The notes under the pieces were generated by a model, which had not been told where the DNA came from, did not search any database, and saw only the letters and a program-made list of their open reading frames with translations. From Planctomycetota bacterium (GTDB lineage: Bacteria; Planctomycetota; Planctomycetia; Pirellulales; Lacipirellulaceae), in assembly GCA_029781135.1 (NCBI GenBank), contig JAKOXH010000062.1, positions 1-64,000 on the forward strand: DNA of 64,000 nucleotides. The letters run 5' to 3'. Below, in pieces: positions 42,366 to 51,183 of this stretch (its first letter is position 1; every line of letters starts with the position of its first letter). The translations under genes were made by a program, and so were the position numbers.

Positions 42366-44153
42366 ATGCTCAACGATAACATCATTCGCCGGTTGGCCGC
42401 GGCGGCATTGATCGGCGGCGTTCTCTGCGCAGCGGTTTGGTGCGGTATTTCCAGCTCTCCGGCGTACGCCCAGCTATTGGCAGCCAACACGCCGCTCACG
42501 GAAAACGACGGTTGGGACGGCAACGTCGTCGCGGCCGACAGTTCGGACAGCAACGTGGCGGGCGCAAGTCAACTGGTGTTGGCGGAACCCGGCTCGAATG
42601 GGCCGACACCGGCTAACTCGGCGCTCGAAGCCACTTCGACCTATGCTCCGAACTCGAAGCAAGCGGGCGCGACTGGCCAAGGGACAACGGGTAACGAAAC
42701 CGAGTTGGCCAAACGCGTGGCAGCGCTTGAAGAAACGATTCGCCAAATGAAGGCGAACAAAGCCGAGGCGCTGCCCGCTCCCAAAGCCGACAAGCCGGAC
42801 GACAAAGCCAAGGACAAAGACGCTGCCGGCAAAAAAGATGAGAAGAACGACTCCGCCGATGGCGCCAAGAAGGACAAGAAGGACGACACGCCCGAATGCG
42901 TGCCGAAGAAGATCGACACGATTGTGAAACCGACGTTCACGCCGACCGGACGCATCTACTTCGATGGTGTCACGTACTCGGACGACGAAGCCACGAAAGC
43001 CTTCTTCAATACCGATCGCGATAACGAGCTTGGCTTTCGCTCATTCCGCTTGGGTGGCAAGGGCAACATCTACGAGAACTTGAACTACAGCTTGGAAGTT
43101 GAATTCCGTGGTACGAATGCGGCGATCGCGTACAAAGATATCTATGCGGAACAGCAATCGCTGCCCTGGGTGGGCCACGTGCGCGCCGGTCATTTCAAGG
43201 AGCCGATTGGCTGCGAAGAAGACGGCGGCGACCTATTCCTGACATTTATGGAGAAGTCGCCAGCAACGCAAGCATTCACTCCGGATCGAAACTTCGGCGT
43301 CATGGTATGGGATACGACGGACGAATGCCAGGATGTCACTTGGTTCACAGGCCTGTTTCGCGCCGACTCGCCCGATACGCCGACCAATACCGGGTTGTGG
43401 CGCAGCGACAACAACGACTGGTCGTTCGACGCCCGTTTGGCCTGGCTCCCGTATTATGACGAACCATCCAACGGTCGCTATCTCACGCACGTGGGCGGCA
43501 GCTATAGCTTTCGCCACATCGGGGGACTCACGCCAACGGCCGCCTACAACCAGAGTGTGACGTACAACACACTCAATGGATTGGCTGAGTTTGGCACACG
43601 CTCATGGGTTGGCAGCCAAGGCCCCATCGGATTTGGGGCCGAGGCCAACAGCGATGAATGGAACCAGGTTAATGCCGAGTTCGTGCAAATTTGGGGTGCC
43701 GCGAGCGTGCAAAGCGAATACTTCCAGGTCTTCATGAATAGCGGAGAGCAATATAACGGCGGCTACGCGTTCTTCAGTTACTTCCTGACCGGAGAAAGCC
43801 GTGGCTATCGTAAGGACCTCAAGGTGATCGATCGCACACAGCCGCTGGAGCCGTTCTTCCTGACCGATAGCCGCCAAGGCTTGAATTACGGTTGGGGTGC
43901 TTGGGAACTCGCGTTCGGTTATTCGTGGGTGAATCTACAGGAGGGCCACGACATCGTGGCGACGGTGCCGGCGACGGCGGCCAATCGGCGCCGCGGGTTC
44001 AATCAGGACGTTGTCGTCGGCCTGAACTGGTACCAGAATCCGTGGTCGCGGATGACGTTCGACTACGAACTGGAACTCGTCGACTTCGTTGACGCGGGTG
44101 TGCCGAGTTCGACGGCCAACATCTTCGGCGTGCGGTGGCAGGTGGACTGGTAA
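42366..44153 (+). CDS. Phosphate-selective-porin-like outer-membrane protein (OprO/OprP type)
   Basis: After a signal peptide (AAALIGGVLCAAVWCG and SSPAYAQ) comes a coiled-coil segment (ETELAKRVAALEETIRQMK), as in trimeric porins with a periplasmic stalk. A very Lys/Asp-rich linker covers about residues 140-185. The barrel follows with FNTDRDNELGFRSFRLGGKGNIYENLNY and GHFKEPIG, the typical Porin O/P pattern, and ends in FGVRWQVDW with a C-terminal aromatic. The family passes phosphate or polyphosphate in Pseudomonas; the ion here is uncertain. The ATG at 42366 gives the cleaner signal peptide. The Cys-rich gene follows at 56 nt. Confidence 0.85.
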   Translation: MLNDNIIRRLAAAALIGGVLCAAVWCGISSSPAYAQLLAANTPLTENDGWDGNVVAADSSDSNVAGASQLVLAEPGSNGPTPANSALEATSTYAPNSKQAGATGQGTTGNETELAKRVAALEETIRQMKANKAEALPAPKADKPDDKAKDKDAAGKKDEKNDSADGAKKDKKDDTPECVPKKIDTIVKPTFTPTGRIYFDGVTYSDDEATKAFFNTDRDNELGFRSFRLGGKGNIYENLNYSLEVEFRGTNAAIAYKDIYAEQQSLPWVGHVRAGHFKEPIGCEEDGGDLFLTFMEKSPATQAFTPDRNFGVMVWDTTDECQDVTWFTGLFRADSPDTPTNTGLWRSDNNDWSFDARLAWLPYYDEPSNGRYLTHVGGSYSFRHIGGLTPTAAYNQSVTYNTLNGLAEFGTRSWVGSQGPIGFGAEANSDEWNQVNAEFVQIWGAASVQSEYFQVFMNSGEQYNGGYAFFSYFLTGESRGYRKDLKVIDRTQPLEPFFLTDSRQGLNYGWGAWELAFGYSWVNLQEGHDIVATVPATAANRRRGFNQDVVVGLNWYQNPWSRMTFDYELELVDFVDAGVPSSTANIFGVRWQVDW

Positions 44154-44209
44154 TCGCGAGCCGTGGAACTCTTGGGAACGGAACTTTCACGGGTCGAACG
44201 AGGTGAACG

Positions 44210-44848
44210 ATGCGACTTCGAATCCTAACCGTATTGACGATCGCTACGGCGTTGACAAACCTGCTTCCCGCAATTGGCGTGGCCCAGCATTGCCGGTTCG
44301 ACCTGGTGCGCCCGGCGTGCGGCAAAGTCTGCAAGTTGGTGTGCGAAACCAAGAAAATCACCGCCATCGGCTACGGCAGCGAGTGCAAGGATATTTGTCT
44401 TCCCCCGCCTAGCCGGCAGGGCTGCAAACACTGCGCGGTGGCTTGCGGCGAATGCCAGTGCGACCCGTGCGCTTGTTGCCAAAGCACCGCGCCGAAATGT
44501 GAATTCTGCTGGCGCGATTGGTTTGCCTGTGGGTGCAGTTGCCCGCGCAGCGTGAAGGTGCTCACCAAGTACCAGGCGGAAAAGAAGATTTGCTGGTATC
44601 ACTGGGAAGTCGTCGATGCTGCGAGTTGCGACTGCACGGCGCAGGAGAACCCAGCGGCGGGCGACACGGGAATTGTCCAATCGGCTACGTCGGGCGTCAT
44701 TTACAAGGCAGCTCCCGAGGATGCCAACGTGGGAGATTCGCTGCCAGTATCCCCAGCGGAATGGGAGAAGCTGGCCACATACATGCATCCAGACGCCGCT
44801 GCGCTTCAAGATGCGCGTTCGCAATCGGCGACTACTTTGCCGGATTAG
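44210..44848 (+). CDS. Exported Cys-rich protein of unknown function
   Basis: A signal peptide ends near residue 25 (AIGVAQ). The next 110 residues hold some two dozen Cys, in patterns such as CGKVCKLVC, CKHCAVACGECQC and CACC, then CEFCWRDWFACGCSC. The last 65 residues have almost none. This could be a disulfide-rich surface protein or a metal-binding one. I recognise the pattern from planctomycete hypothetical proteins but know no function. It follows the porin gene closely on the same strand, which suggests a joint role at the outer membrane. Confidence 0.7.
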   Translation: MRLRILTVLTIATALTNLLPAIGVAQHCRFDLVRPACGKVCKLVCETKKITAIGYGSECKDICLPPPSRQGCKHCAVACGECQCDPCACCQSTAPKCEFCWRDWFACGCSCPRSVKVLTKYQAEKKICWYHWEVVDAASCDCTAQENPAAGDTGIVQSATSGVIYKAAPEDANVGDSLPVSPAEWEKLATYMHPDAAALQDARSQSATTLPD

Positions 44849-44995
44849 AGCATCTTGCTCTCTTTCGTGCCGACGATCTTCATTGTCGTAGCGGATTTCT
44901 TGAGGAAACGCGGGTACGCATTTTGGTAATGTGCTCTAGAATTGGTCGATACCTGCAGATTGATTCCAGTTTACCGTACGCCGCGGGTAACAGCA

Positions 44996-45475
44996 TCAGA
45001 GACTCTTGATCGACAGATTAAAGTCGCTGATATACAGGTCTTCGACAACGAGTTCCGGCATGCTGCGGCGGAGTCGCACTAGCATGCGACGACGGAACGA
45101 TTTCAGATCGGTTTCTTCCAGCACACCGAGTGGGGAAAGACGAGTGGAGGTAATAACTTCATCGCGGATCTTTTGCCGGTGCTCGTCGATCAGGTGGCTC
45201 ATGGCCGCCAACTTATCGCCGCGGAGGGCAACCCACAATTTGAAGCGGACGGTACTTTTTTGAGCTTCGGCCGGGTAATCGGAACGGACGCGAAATTCGC
45301 CGATTTCCACGCCGCGAATTTCGTCCGGCTTTGCCACTGGCACCGCCGTTTTGGCGACTTCGCCCTCGCCACCGTGGCTGGAGCCAAATGTGGAACCAGG
45401 CGTCAGCAGCACGACTATCGCCGCCAGGTGCCACGAGCAGCGTCGCGCCCACAAGCTGATATGAGGAGACGCCAT
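44996..45475 (-). CDS. FliL-like exported protein, first of three
   Basis: A signal-like hydrophobic stretch (HLAAIVVLLTPGSTFGS) leads to a domain with the FliL pattern: a strand FRVRSDYP, a second strand VRFKLWVALRG, the helix HRQKIRDEVITSTR, DLKSFRRRMLVRLRR and the final strand VEDLYISDFNLSIKSL. FliL supports the flagellar stator, but no flagellar gene is nearby. The start overlaps the stop of the next gene by one base (TAATG), so the two are probably translationally coupled. Confidence 0.6.
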   Translation of the reverse strand: MASPHISLWARRCSWHLAAIVVLLTPGSTFGSSHGGEGEVAKTAVPVAKPDEIRGVEIGEFRVRSDYPAEAQKSTVRFKLWVALRGDKLAAMSHLIDEHRQKIRDEVITSTRLSPLGVLEETDLKSFRRRMLVRLRRSMPELVVEDLYISDFNLSIKSL

Positions 45476-45945
45476 TACAGTTCCTGACTGACCACGTTAT
45501 TGATCAACAATTGACGCAGACGTCTTTCGCCGAGCTGCGTGGCAAGCGCATCGGTAAGCCGGGCCTTCAGCGTGGAAAGTTCGGGTTCCATTAATTCATC
45601 TGCCGTGGCCCGCCGGCAGATGTCGATCACACGATCGCGAATTACACCTTCGTGCCGGGTCCAAGCATCTTTGAATTGGGACTGTTCCTTGGGCGATACG
45701 AGCGCGAAGAGCTCGAAATCGAACTGCAGTCGGTTACAGCCGCCAAACCGGCTGTGACCAGGGGTATCGACCAAGGGAACCGGGATCTTGTACTGGCCGA
45801 GCGGAAATTCGTTAAGTTCCTCTTCGGCCGGCAGCACGTCCATACAATCGAACTTGAACTTCGACTTCGAACCGCAGCCGCTCGCCGCGATGAGCCCAAA
45901 TGCCAGCGCGAAAGCGGTGCGCGAATTGCGGAAGACTGCGAGCAC
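45475..45945 (-). CDS. FliL-like lipoprotein, second of three
   Basis: The start is taken as GTG at 45945 because GGGAGGGG lies just before it and a short lipoprotein signal follows (AFALAFGLIAASGC). The frame stays open to 46074 without a better start. The mature part has a Cys-containing first strand, then LQFDFELFALVSP, the helix EGVIRDRVIDICRR, LSTLKARLTDALATQ and a final RLRQLLINNVVSQEL, as in FliL-type domains. The gene precedes its neighbour at 44996-45475 with a one-base overlap. It is divergent from a third FliL-like gene at 46095. Confidence 0.6.
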   Translation of the reverse strand: MLAVFRNSRTAFALAFGLIAASGCGSKSKFKFDCMDVLPAEEELNEFPLGQYKIPVPLVDTPGHSRFGGCNRLQFDFELFALVSPKEQSQFKDAWTRHEGVIRDRVIDICRRATADELMEPELSTLKARLTDALATQLGERRLRQLLINNVVSQEL

Positions 45946-46094
45946 GGTACACCCCTCCCGTGAAACTATACGTCGCCTGAGCACGAATTGCGGGCTAAGC
46001 TTACAACGTGTGGTAGGCAATGATTTTGACCGCGAATCGATTGTGACGCGCATACCGCTTGTAGCAACACGCACGAATCCTCCCCCGGCCTCCT

Positions 46095-46553
46095 ATGATT
46101 GCTCACATATCGCCTTACTTGAGGTTCCATCGGTGGCTCTTGGCCGGGCTCTCGTTGGTTCTCGCGCTCGTTGTGAGCGGGTGCTACGACGGCCAAGCTC
46201 TATTGAAGCAAGCCGAAGCGGCCGCACTCAGCACCACCTTGGCCGAGGTCGATCTTGGGATCTTCCAAACCACACTGCCGCGCGATCCGAAGACTGGCCT
46301 ATACACAACGATGGAAGTGCATATTTTCGGCACCGTATCGCGCTCGAAGTTGTCGATCGTCACCACGCAACTTGAGATCGACAACTATCGCATGCGGCAC
46401 GAGATACTCATTGCCGTGCGAAAAAGCACCCGCGAGGAATTAGCAGATCCGTCGCTCACAAGTTTACGGGCGCGCATCAGCGAAGTTGTCAACAAAGTGC
46501 TGTCCGATGCACCGGTGAAAGAGATTGGCTTCTACCAAATCACGGTGCGTTGA
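46095..46553 (+). CDS. FliL-like lipoprotein, third of three
   Basis: A lipoprotein signal (LLAGLSLVLALVVSGC) leads to a short domain with VDLGIFQTTLP, TTMEVHIFGTVSR, the helix RMRHEILIAVRKSTREELADPS, TSLRARISEVVNKVL and the closing strand VKEIGFYQITVR. This is the same FliL-like order as in the two divergent neighbours. The ELADPSLTSLRARI block is very close to ELMEPELSTLKARL of the second protein. The three probably arose by duplication and may act together. Confidence 0.62.
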   Translation: MIAHISPYLRFHRWLLAGLSLVLALVVSGCYDGQALLKQAEAAALSTTLAEVDLGIFQTTLPRDPKTGLYTTMEVHIFGTVSRSKLSIVTTQLEIDNYRMRHEILIAVRKSTREELADPSLTSLRARISEVVNKVLSDAPVKEIGFYQITVR

Positions 46554-46584
46554 TCGTGGAAGAAGACTGAGAGACAAGGCCACG

Positions 46585-47784
46585 TCAATACTCTCCTTGT
46601 CTCCTTGTCTCCTTGTCTCCTTGACTCGCGATCGCGCCGGCGGCACGGGGTTCGGCATTCGCTCGGCGTCGCAGTTGGCCACAGGCCGCGTCGATCGCGT
46701 CGCCCTTGCGATGGCGAAAATGGACGTTCAACCCGCGGGATTCCAGAATTTGACGAAAGGTGCGTTGGGCGGTCGGCGAGGGCGTTGCATAAGGCAAGCC
46801 CGCCACCGGGTTGTACGGAATCACGTTCAGCATGGCGGTGCGACCGGCAAGTAGCTGGGCCAACTCGGTGGCCTGCGCGGGGCTGTCGTTCACACCGGCG
46901 AGCAACACGTATTCGAACGTTAGCTGACGGCCCGAACGGTCGAAATAATTGTCGGCTTCGGCAAGCACGTCGGCCAAGGGGATTTTTCCAGACACGGGCA
47001 CGATCTTCTGCCGCAATGGATCGTTCGGTGCATGTAACGAGACCGCGAGGCGGTAGCGCGGGTTCGTGTCGGCAAGTCGCCGCATGGCTTTTGTGAGGCC
47101 CACGGTGGAAATCGTGATTCGACGGGCGCTGATGCCAAGTCCATCTTCTCGCGTGGCATCTGCCAGCGCGGGCAAGAGCGCATCGAGATTCGCTAGCGGT
47201 TCGCCCATGCCCATCACGACGATGTGGCTCAGTCGTTCATCGGGTTGGAGCAGCAGTTGCAGTCGCACCATTTGCTCGACGATCTCACCTGTGGTGAGAT
47301 TGCGCTGCAGGCCTTCGAGGCCACTCGCGCAAAATACGCAGCCCATGCCACAGCCAACTTGCGTGCTGATGCAAATTGTGCGGCGGCCAGTTGAGGACGG
47401 CGGTTGATTGTTTTGGGTGGCTGATTGTCGGTTGCGGTTAGCAGGAGGCGCCTCCGCCCGCTGCCCCTCGCTATCCGAGACGGGAGCGTCGAAATCATCG
47501 CGCAGGAGGACGCATTCGATTTGGCCGCCGCCGGCGAGCGTGAGCAGCAGTTTTTCAGTGCCATCGGCGGCTTGCGTGTGTCGGGCGATAGCGCTCGTCC
47601 AAATCGTGAACTCCGCGGCTAATTCTTCGCGCAAGGACCGAGGCAAGTCGGTCATTTCTGAAAACGACGTGGCCCGGCGCGCGAACAACCAGCGCCGCAC
47701 TTGGCCCGCCCGATAGCGGGATTGGCCATGGGCAGTCAGCCAAGTGGCGAGAACGTTATCGATATTGGCTAACAGATGCTGCAC
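46585..47784 (-). CDS. rlmN: 23S rRNA/tRNA adenine-C2 methyltransferase RlmN
   Basis: RlmN is a radical-SAM enzyme that methylates A2503 of 23S rRNA and A37 of some tRNAs. The cluster motif is CGMGCVFC near residue 145, preceded by ISTQVG. GMGEPLANLD, ISTVGLTKAMRRLA, SLHAPND and the second-half FEYVLLAGVNDS are all as in the family. The conserved C-terminal Cys is in AACGQLRRR. An insert of about 30 polar residues lies at 103-133. A GTG at 47784 is the start. The last dozen residues come from a tandem TCTCCTTG repeat and are not part of the family. Confidence 0.94.
   Translation of the reverse strand: MQHLLANIDNVLATWLTAHGQSRYRAGQVRRWLFARRATSFSEMTDLPRSLREELAAEFTIWTSAIARHTQAADGTEKLLLTLAGGGQIECVLLRDDFDAPVSDSEGQRAEAPPANRNRQSATQNNQPPSSTGRRTICISTQVGCGMGCVFCASGLEGLQRNLTTGEIVEQMVRLQLLLQPDERLSHIVVMGMGEPLANLDALLPALADATREDGLGISARRITISTVGLTKAMRRLADTNPRYRLAVSLHAPNDPLRQKIVPVSGKIPLADVLAEADNYFDRSGRQLTFEYVLLAGVNDSPAQATELAQLLAGRTAMLNVIPYNPVAGLPYATPSPTAQRTFRQILESRGLNVHFRHRKGDAIDAACGQLRRRANAEPRAAGAIASQGDKETRRQGEY
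46592..46623. repeat. Four tandem copies of TCTCCTTG
   Basis: An 8-bp unit repeated four times without change. It overlaps the 3' end of rlmN and encodes part of its tail (GDKETRRQGE) on the minus strand. Confidence 0.8.
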
Positions 47785-47822
47785 TGACTTTGAGTGGGGC
47801 CAGATTTATGATTGATGATTTG

Positions 47823-47877
47823 TGATTGACGATTTTGTGAAGAACAACGAAGGATTTATACCTCCAATCGTCAATCA
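47823..47877. repeat. Inverted repeat, TGATTGACGATT family
   Basis: TGATTGACGATT at 47823-47834 pairs with AATCGTCAATCA at 47866-47877, within a longer run of similar text at 47806-47897. The family is that of 10687-10767. Confidence 0.6.
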
Positions 47878-47934
47878 TAAATCGTCAATCTTAAATTGCG
47901 TCTATTAGGATCTCCCGTGTTTTCCGCGATGACG

Positions 47935-49023
47935 TCATTTCTGATTTGACAGCACGCTGGGCACCAGCGACCAAAGGTAATATGCACGCGGTGAGGCAAG
48001 GTCGATAAACGTGGTTACATCCACACTGCTTCGTGCCGGGGCGAGGTTCGAACTGGCACCGATGAGTTCACCCACCAGCGTCGGTCGGCGTTCGTACTTG
48101 ACGCAGCGCACGCTCTCGGGAGTTTCGCCGGCAAGTTCCGTAGCGCGGGCGATTGCCGATTCGATGAAGCCGATCTTGTCGACGAGACCTTTCGCAAGCG
48201 CCTGTTGGGCTGTGTAGACTTGACCGGTCGCCACGGCGTTCAGCGCGGCTTCGTCGTTTTTGAATTTCGGCCGACCGCCGACGACGATCTCTTTGAAACC
48301 TTTGAAGCTGTCATCGACAAGTGCCTGTAGAACCTTTCGTTCCTCGTCACCCAATGGGTGCGTCGGCGAACCCATCGTTTTGAGCGGACCGCTCTTAATC
48401 GAGTCTTCCTGGATGCCAAGTTTCGCGAGGCCACTGGAAGCGTCGAAGTGCGGAATGACGACGCCGATCGAGCCGGTCCAAGTTGTCGGCTCGGCAAAAA
48501 TGGCGTCCTTCTGATCGCCCACCGCCATCGCAATGTAATAGCCGCCACTGGCACACACGCTGCCCATGCTCACCACCATCGGCAGTTTGCGCTTTTCCAG
48601 GAGGTCGCGCAGGTGGTGGTAGATGTAGTCGCTGCCGGTCACGGTGCCGCCGGGCGAGTTGACCCGCAGGACGATGCCGACGACGCTGTCGTCATCGCGG
48701 ACGCGGTCGATTTGCTTCATGGCAAAGCTATCTTCGCCTTCCATGATCGTGCCGCTGACTTCGATGATGGCGATTTTCTTGGAAGCGAATCGCGCGAGCG
48801 AATGGTACTTTTCTTGCGGTGCGTCGGCCGGGCTGAAATAGCTGCGGTAACTGCTATAGAGCCCAATGATGAACATCACCGCGATGACCAAAAGTGCGAG
48901 CAGCCATTTGCCGAACCGCCCAAACGCGGTGGGCGGTTGCTGCTGCACGATGATCTGGGGGGGTGGCGGCGGAGGAAGTGGAGGTGGAGGTGGTGGGGGC
49001 GGATACATTTCGTTGGGCGCCAT
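47935..49023 (-). CDS. sppA: Signal peptide peptidase SppA (short form)
   Basis: SppA degrades signal peptides left in the membrane. The N-terminus has a run of prolines (residues 8-22) and one membrane anchor (LLALLVIAVMFIIGLYSS). The protease domain has VNSPGGTVTGSDYIYHHL, the nucleophile block SVCASGGYYIA, a SIGVV strand and the lysine region SIKSGPLKTMGSP. With 362 residues it is the single-domain form seen in Bacillus, not the double E. coli form. AGGA lies 8 nt before the ATG. The proline run is unusual and may bind partner proteins. Confidence 0.92.
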   Translation of the reverse strand: MAPNEMYPPPPPPPPLPPPPPPQIIVQQQPPTAFGRFGKWLLALLVIAVMFIIGLYSSYRSYFSPADAPQEKYHSLARFASKKIAIIEVSGTIMEGEDSFAMKQIDRVRDDDSVVGIVLRVNSPGGTVTGSDYIYHHLRDLLEKRKLPMVVSMGSVCASGGYYIAMAVGDQKDAIFAEPTTWTGSIGVVIPHFDASSGLAKLGIQEDSIKSGPLKTMGSPTHPLGDEERKVLQALVDDSFKGFKEIVVGGRPKFKNDEAALNAVATGQVYTAQQALAKGLVDKIGFIESAIARATELAGETPESVRCVKYERRPTLVGELIGASSNLAPARSSVDVTTFIDLASPRAYYLWSLVPSVLSNQK

Positions 49024-49294
49024 GGTGTTTTCCTGATCTACAAATGCGTGAAAGTGCTAGCTATGCGTGGTTGACGCGGGCCTGCGCCATTTTAGGACAA
49101 CCAGTCGCGCGGAGACAAACGGCGGCAGAATTAGAAGGGGAGAGGGGGAGAGGGGGAGATGCAGTGAAATACTATATATCTGATTCTCCCCATCTCCTCA
49201 TCTCCCCCTCTCCCACTCTTCTGACTCCTAGCGGGTTGCCAGAATCGGGCTCTCGCCGCTAAAGTGGACGCTTATTCTTACAAGGAGTGAGCGC

Positions 49295-50041
49295 GTGTTT
49301 GTTTCTGCATCGACTGAGTGTTTTCCCGATTTGCCGCTGCCCGAAGCCATCGAGATTCTGACCGATCTGCAATTCACAGCCATTGAATTGCCGATCCACG
49401 AGTCGGGACGCGGGCTGAAGCCCTCGGAAGTGCATAAGGATTTGGAGCGCTCGGCCCGTTTCTGCCGCGACACGCACCGGCTGGATCTCGCGGCGTTGAA
49501 TATTGAACTTGCGCCGGGGCCAGATTACTACACGCATTTCACTTCGTGCTGCAAACTGGCCAAGCTGATTAAGGTCGTGACGCTGGTGGTGCCCTGCTCG
49601 GAACTGGGCACGCCGTTCAATGAAGAGATCGAGCGGCTGCGCAAGCTCGTGGAAATCGCTTCGCTCGAAAGTGCCGTGGTCGCGCTCAAGACGCAAATCG
49701 GCTGCATGTCGCAGGATCCCGACACCGCGGTCGTGTTATGCGACAACGTAAAGGGCCTGCGACTGGCACTCGACCCCAGCCATTACATCGCCGGACCACA
49801 CCAGGGTAATCCGATCGATAAGGTGATGAAGTACGTGCAGCATGTCCACCTGCGCGACTCCACGAAGCAGAAGCTGTACGTCCGTGTCGGCCAGGGCGAG
49901 ATTGATTACGGGAAACTCATCCAACAACTAGAAAAGGTGCGGTACGACCGCGCTCTTTCTGTCGATATGGCGCCGCTCGAAGGATTTGATCATCGCGGCG
50001 AAATGCGAAAAATGCGGTTGCTGTTGGAAAGCTTACTCTAG
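49295..50041 (+). CDS. Sugar phosphate isomerase/epimerase-like TIM-barrel protein
   Basis: The 248-residue protein has the xylose-isomerase-like TIM-barrel pattern: FVSASTECFPDLPLPEAIE at the start, FTAIELPIHESG, a Glu/Asp/His set in LRLALDPSHYIAG and VQHVHLRDS, and a late GQGEIDYGKLI. The metal ligands expected in the family (Glu, Asp, His, Glu) can be placed. The start is GTG with AAGGAG 7 nt upstream. It stands alone between sppA and a sigma factor gene. It probably isomerises a sugar or inositol derivative. Confidence 0.83.
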   Translation: MFVSASTECFPDLPLPEAIEILTDLQFTAIELPIHESGRGLKPSEVHKDLERSARFCRDTHRLDLAALNIELAPGPDYYTHFTSCCKLAKLIKVVTLVVPCSELGTPFNEEIERLRKLVEIASLESAVVALKTQIGCMSQDPDTAVVLCDNVKGLRLALDPSHYIAGPHQGNPIDKVMKYVQHVHLRDSTKQKLYVRVGQGEIDYGKLIQQLEKVRYDRALSVDMAPLEGFDHRGEMRKMRLLLESLL

Positions 50042-50358
50042 GTCGACTCGGAATCGCTCGCCGCAAACGATTCGCGCTGTATTTCCCCAGTTAAGCGGAA
50101 CCTGCGGCCGCGCTTGGGGTTAGTTCTTTTCGGGTGCGCGGCGGGCTGCTGGCCGGATTGGCGAGTCTCGCCGTTTGCAGGGGCGAAGTGTAAGCTGGAA
50201 GAGAGGTCCGGCCACTTTGCTAGGGGTAGGAGGCGTTTGTAACGCCGATCGTTGCATTCAACTTCGGCGTAAGACGCCTACAATCGAGTTGCCGCCCGGT
50301 CTAAAAGCACCTTTCACGCCGACCGAGACGGGTCGGCTATTTATCGCACGAGCAGCCA
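50042..50358. other. Spacer with dispersed hairpins
   Basis: It contains a hairpin at 50318-50337 (GCCGACC/GGTCGGC) of the family at 2630-2650, and a GTAGG..GGCGTT / GACGCCTAC inverted repeat at about 50226-50282. No gene is seen. The promoter of the ECF sigma gene should lie here. Confidence 0.5.
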
Positions 50359-51048
50359 TTGTCGGCAAGCGATTCGACTGCTGAAAGATATACGCTGGCC
50401 GATCCAGACGTTCGGCTGATGCTGCAGGTGCGCGATAACGATGCGCAGGCCTTTGAAGAGTTGATGCTACGATACCAAAATCGCGTGCTGTCGCTGTTGA
50501 CGCATTTGGTCGGTAGCCGCGACTTGGCCGAGGACTTGGCGCAGGAAGTTTTTCTACGGGTTTATCGGGCTCGGAAGCGATATGTTCCCGGGGCAAAGTT
50601 CTCGACCTGGTTGTTTACGATCACCGGCAACGTGGCCTCGAACGCATTGCGGTCGAAGGCGCGGCGGAAGGAAGTCCATCTGGAGCCGCGCCCGAACGAT
50701 TCGGCACCGCAATCGCTGGAGGCCGTAGCGCTGGCGGCCAGCGCGATGATGCCGACGCGGCAATTGGATAAGGCTGAGCTTTGCGCGGCTGTGCAGCAAG
50801 CGGTTGGCAAATTGAGCGATCGACAACGTATGGCGGTGTTGTTGGCGAAGTTCGAACACTTCAGTTACACCGACATTGGCGCGGTCATGGATATGTCGCC
50901 TCAGGCAGTCAAGTCGCTGCTGTCGCGAGCGCGGATGAACTTACGCGAAGCGCTGCAACCCTATCTGGATCGCGGGGCGCCGATATCGGGATTGCCAATC
51001 GACCCGGCAAGCGAAAGTCAACCTTTGCCAACAGAAACTAGCACGTAA
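50359..51048 (+). CDS. ECF RNA polymerase sigma factor
   Basis: Region 2 shows LAEDLAQEVFLRVYRARKRY and FSTWLFTITGNVASNALR. Region 4 shows SYTDIGAVMDMSPQAVKSL and LSRARMNLREAL. The linker holds about 35 polar residues. The C-terminal 30 residues are Pro/Ser-rich and not part of the fold. The start is taken as a TTG; an ATG at 50419 would cut into region 2 and is less likely. It lies 135 nt before an anti-sigma-like gene on the same strand and is probably controlled by it. Confidence 0.87.
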   Translation: MSASDSTAERYTLADPDVRLMLQVRDNDAQAFEELMLRYQNRVLSLLTHLVGSRDLAEDLAQEVFLRVYRARKRYVPGAKFSTWLFTITGNVASNALRSKARRKEVHLEPRPNDSAPQSLEAVALAASAMMPTRQLDKAELCAAVQQAVGKLSDRQRMAVLLAKFEHFSYTDIGAVMDMSPQAVKSLLSRARMNLREALQPYLDRGAPISGLPIDPASESQPLPTETST

Positions 51049-51183
51049 TGAAACTTGGACGGCGGATGAGCTTACAAGCGAGCGTGCCATGCCCACGGCT
51101 CGGCGTGGGCAGGCGGCCCTCACAAAGATCGCATGGCCACTCCGAGCAGTGCCTATGGCACCCATCGGCGTATGGGACAGATT

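Noticed and set aside
46592..46623. Tandem repeat considered as a CRISPR remnant
   Set aside because: The 8-bp units are directly adjacent without spacers, and no cas gene is present.
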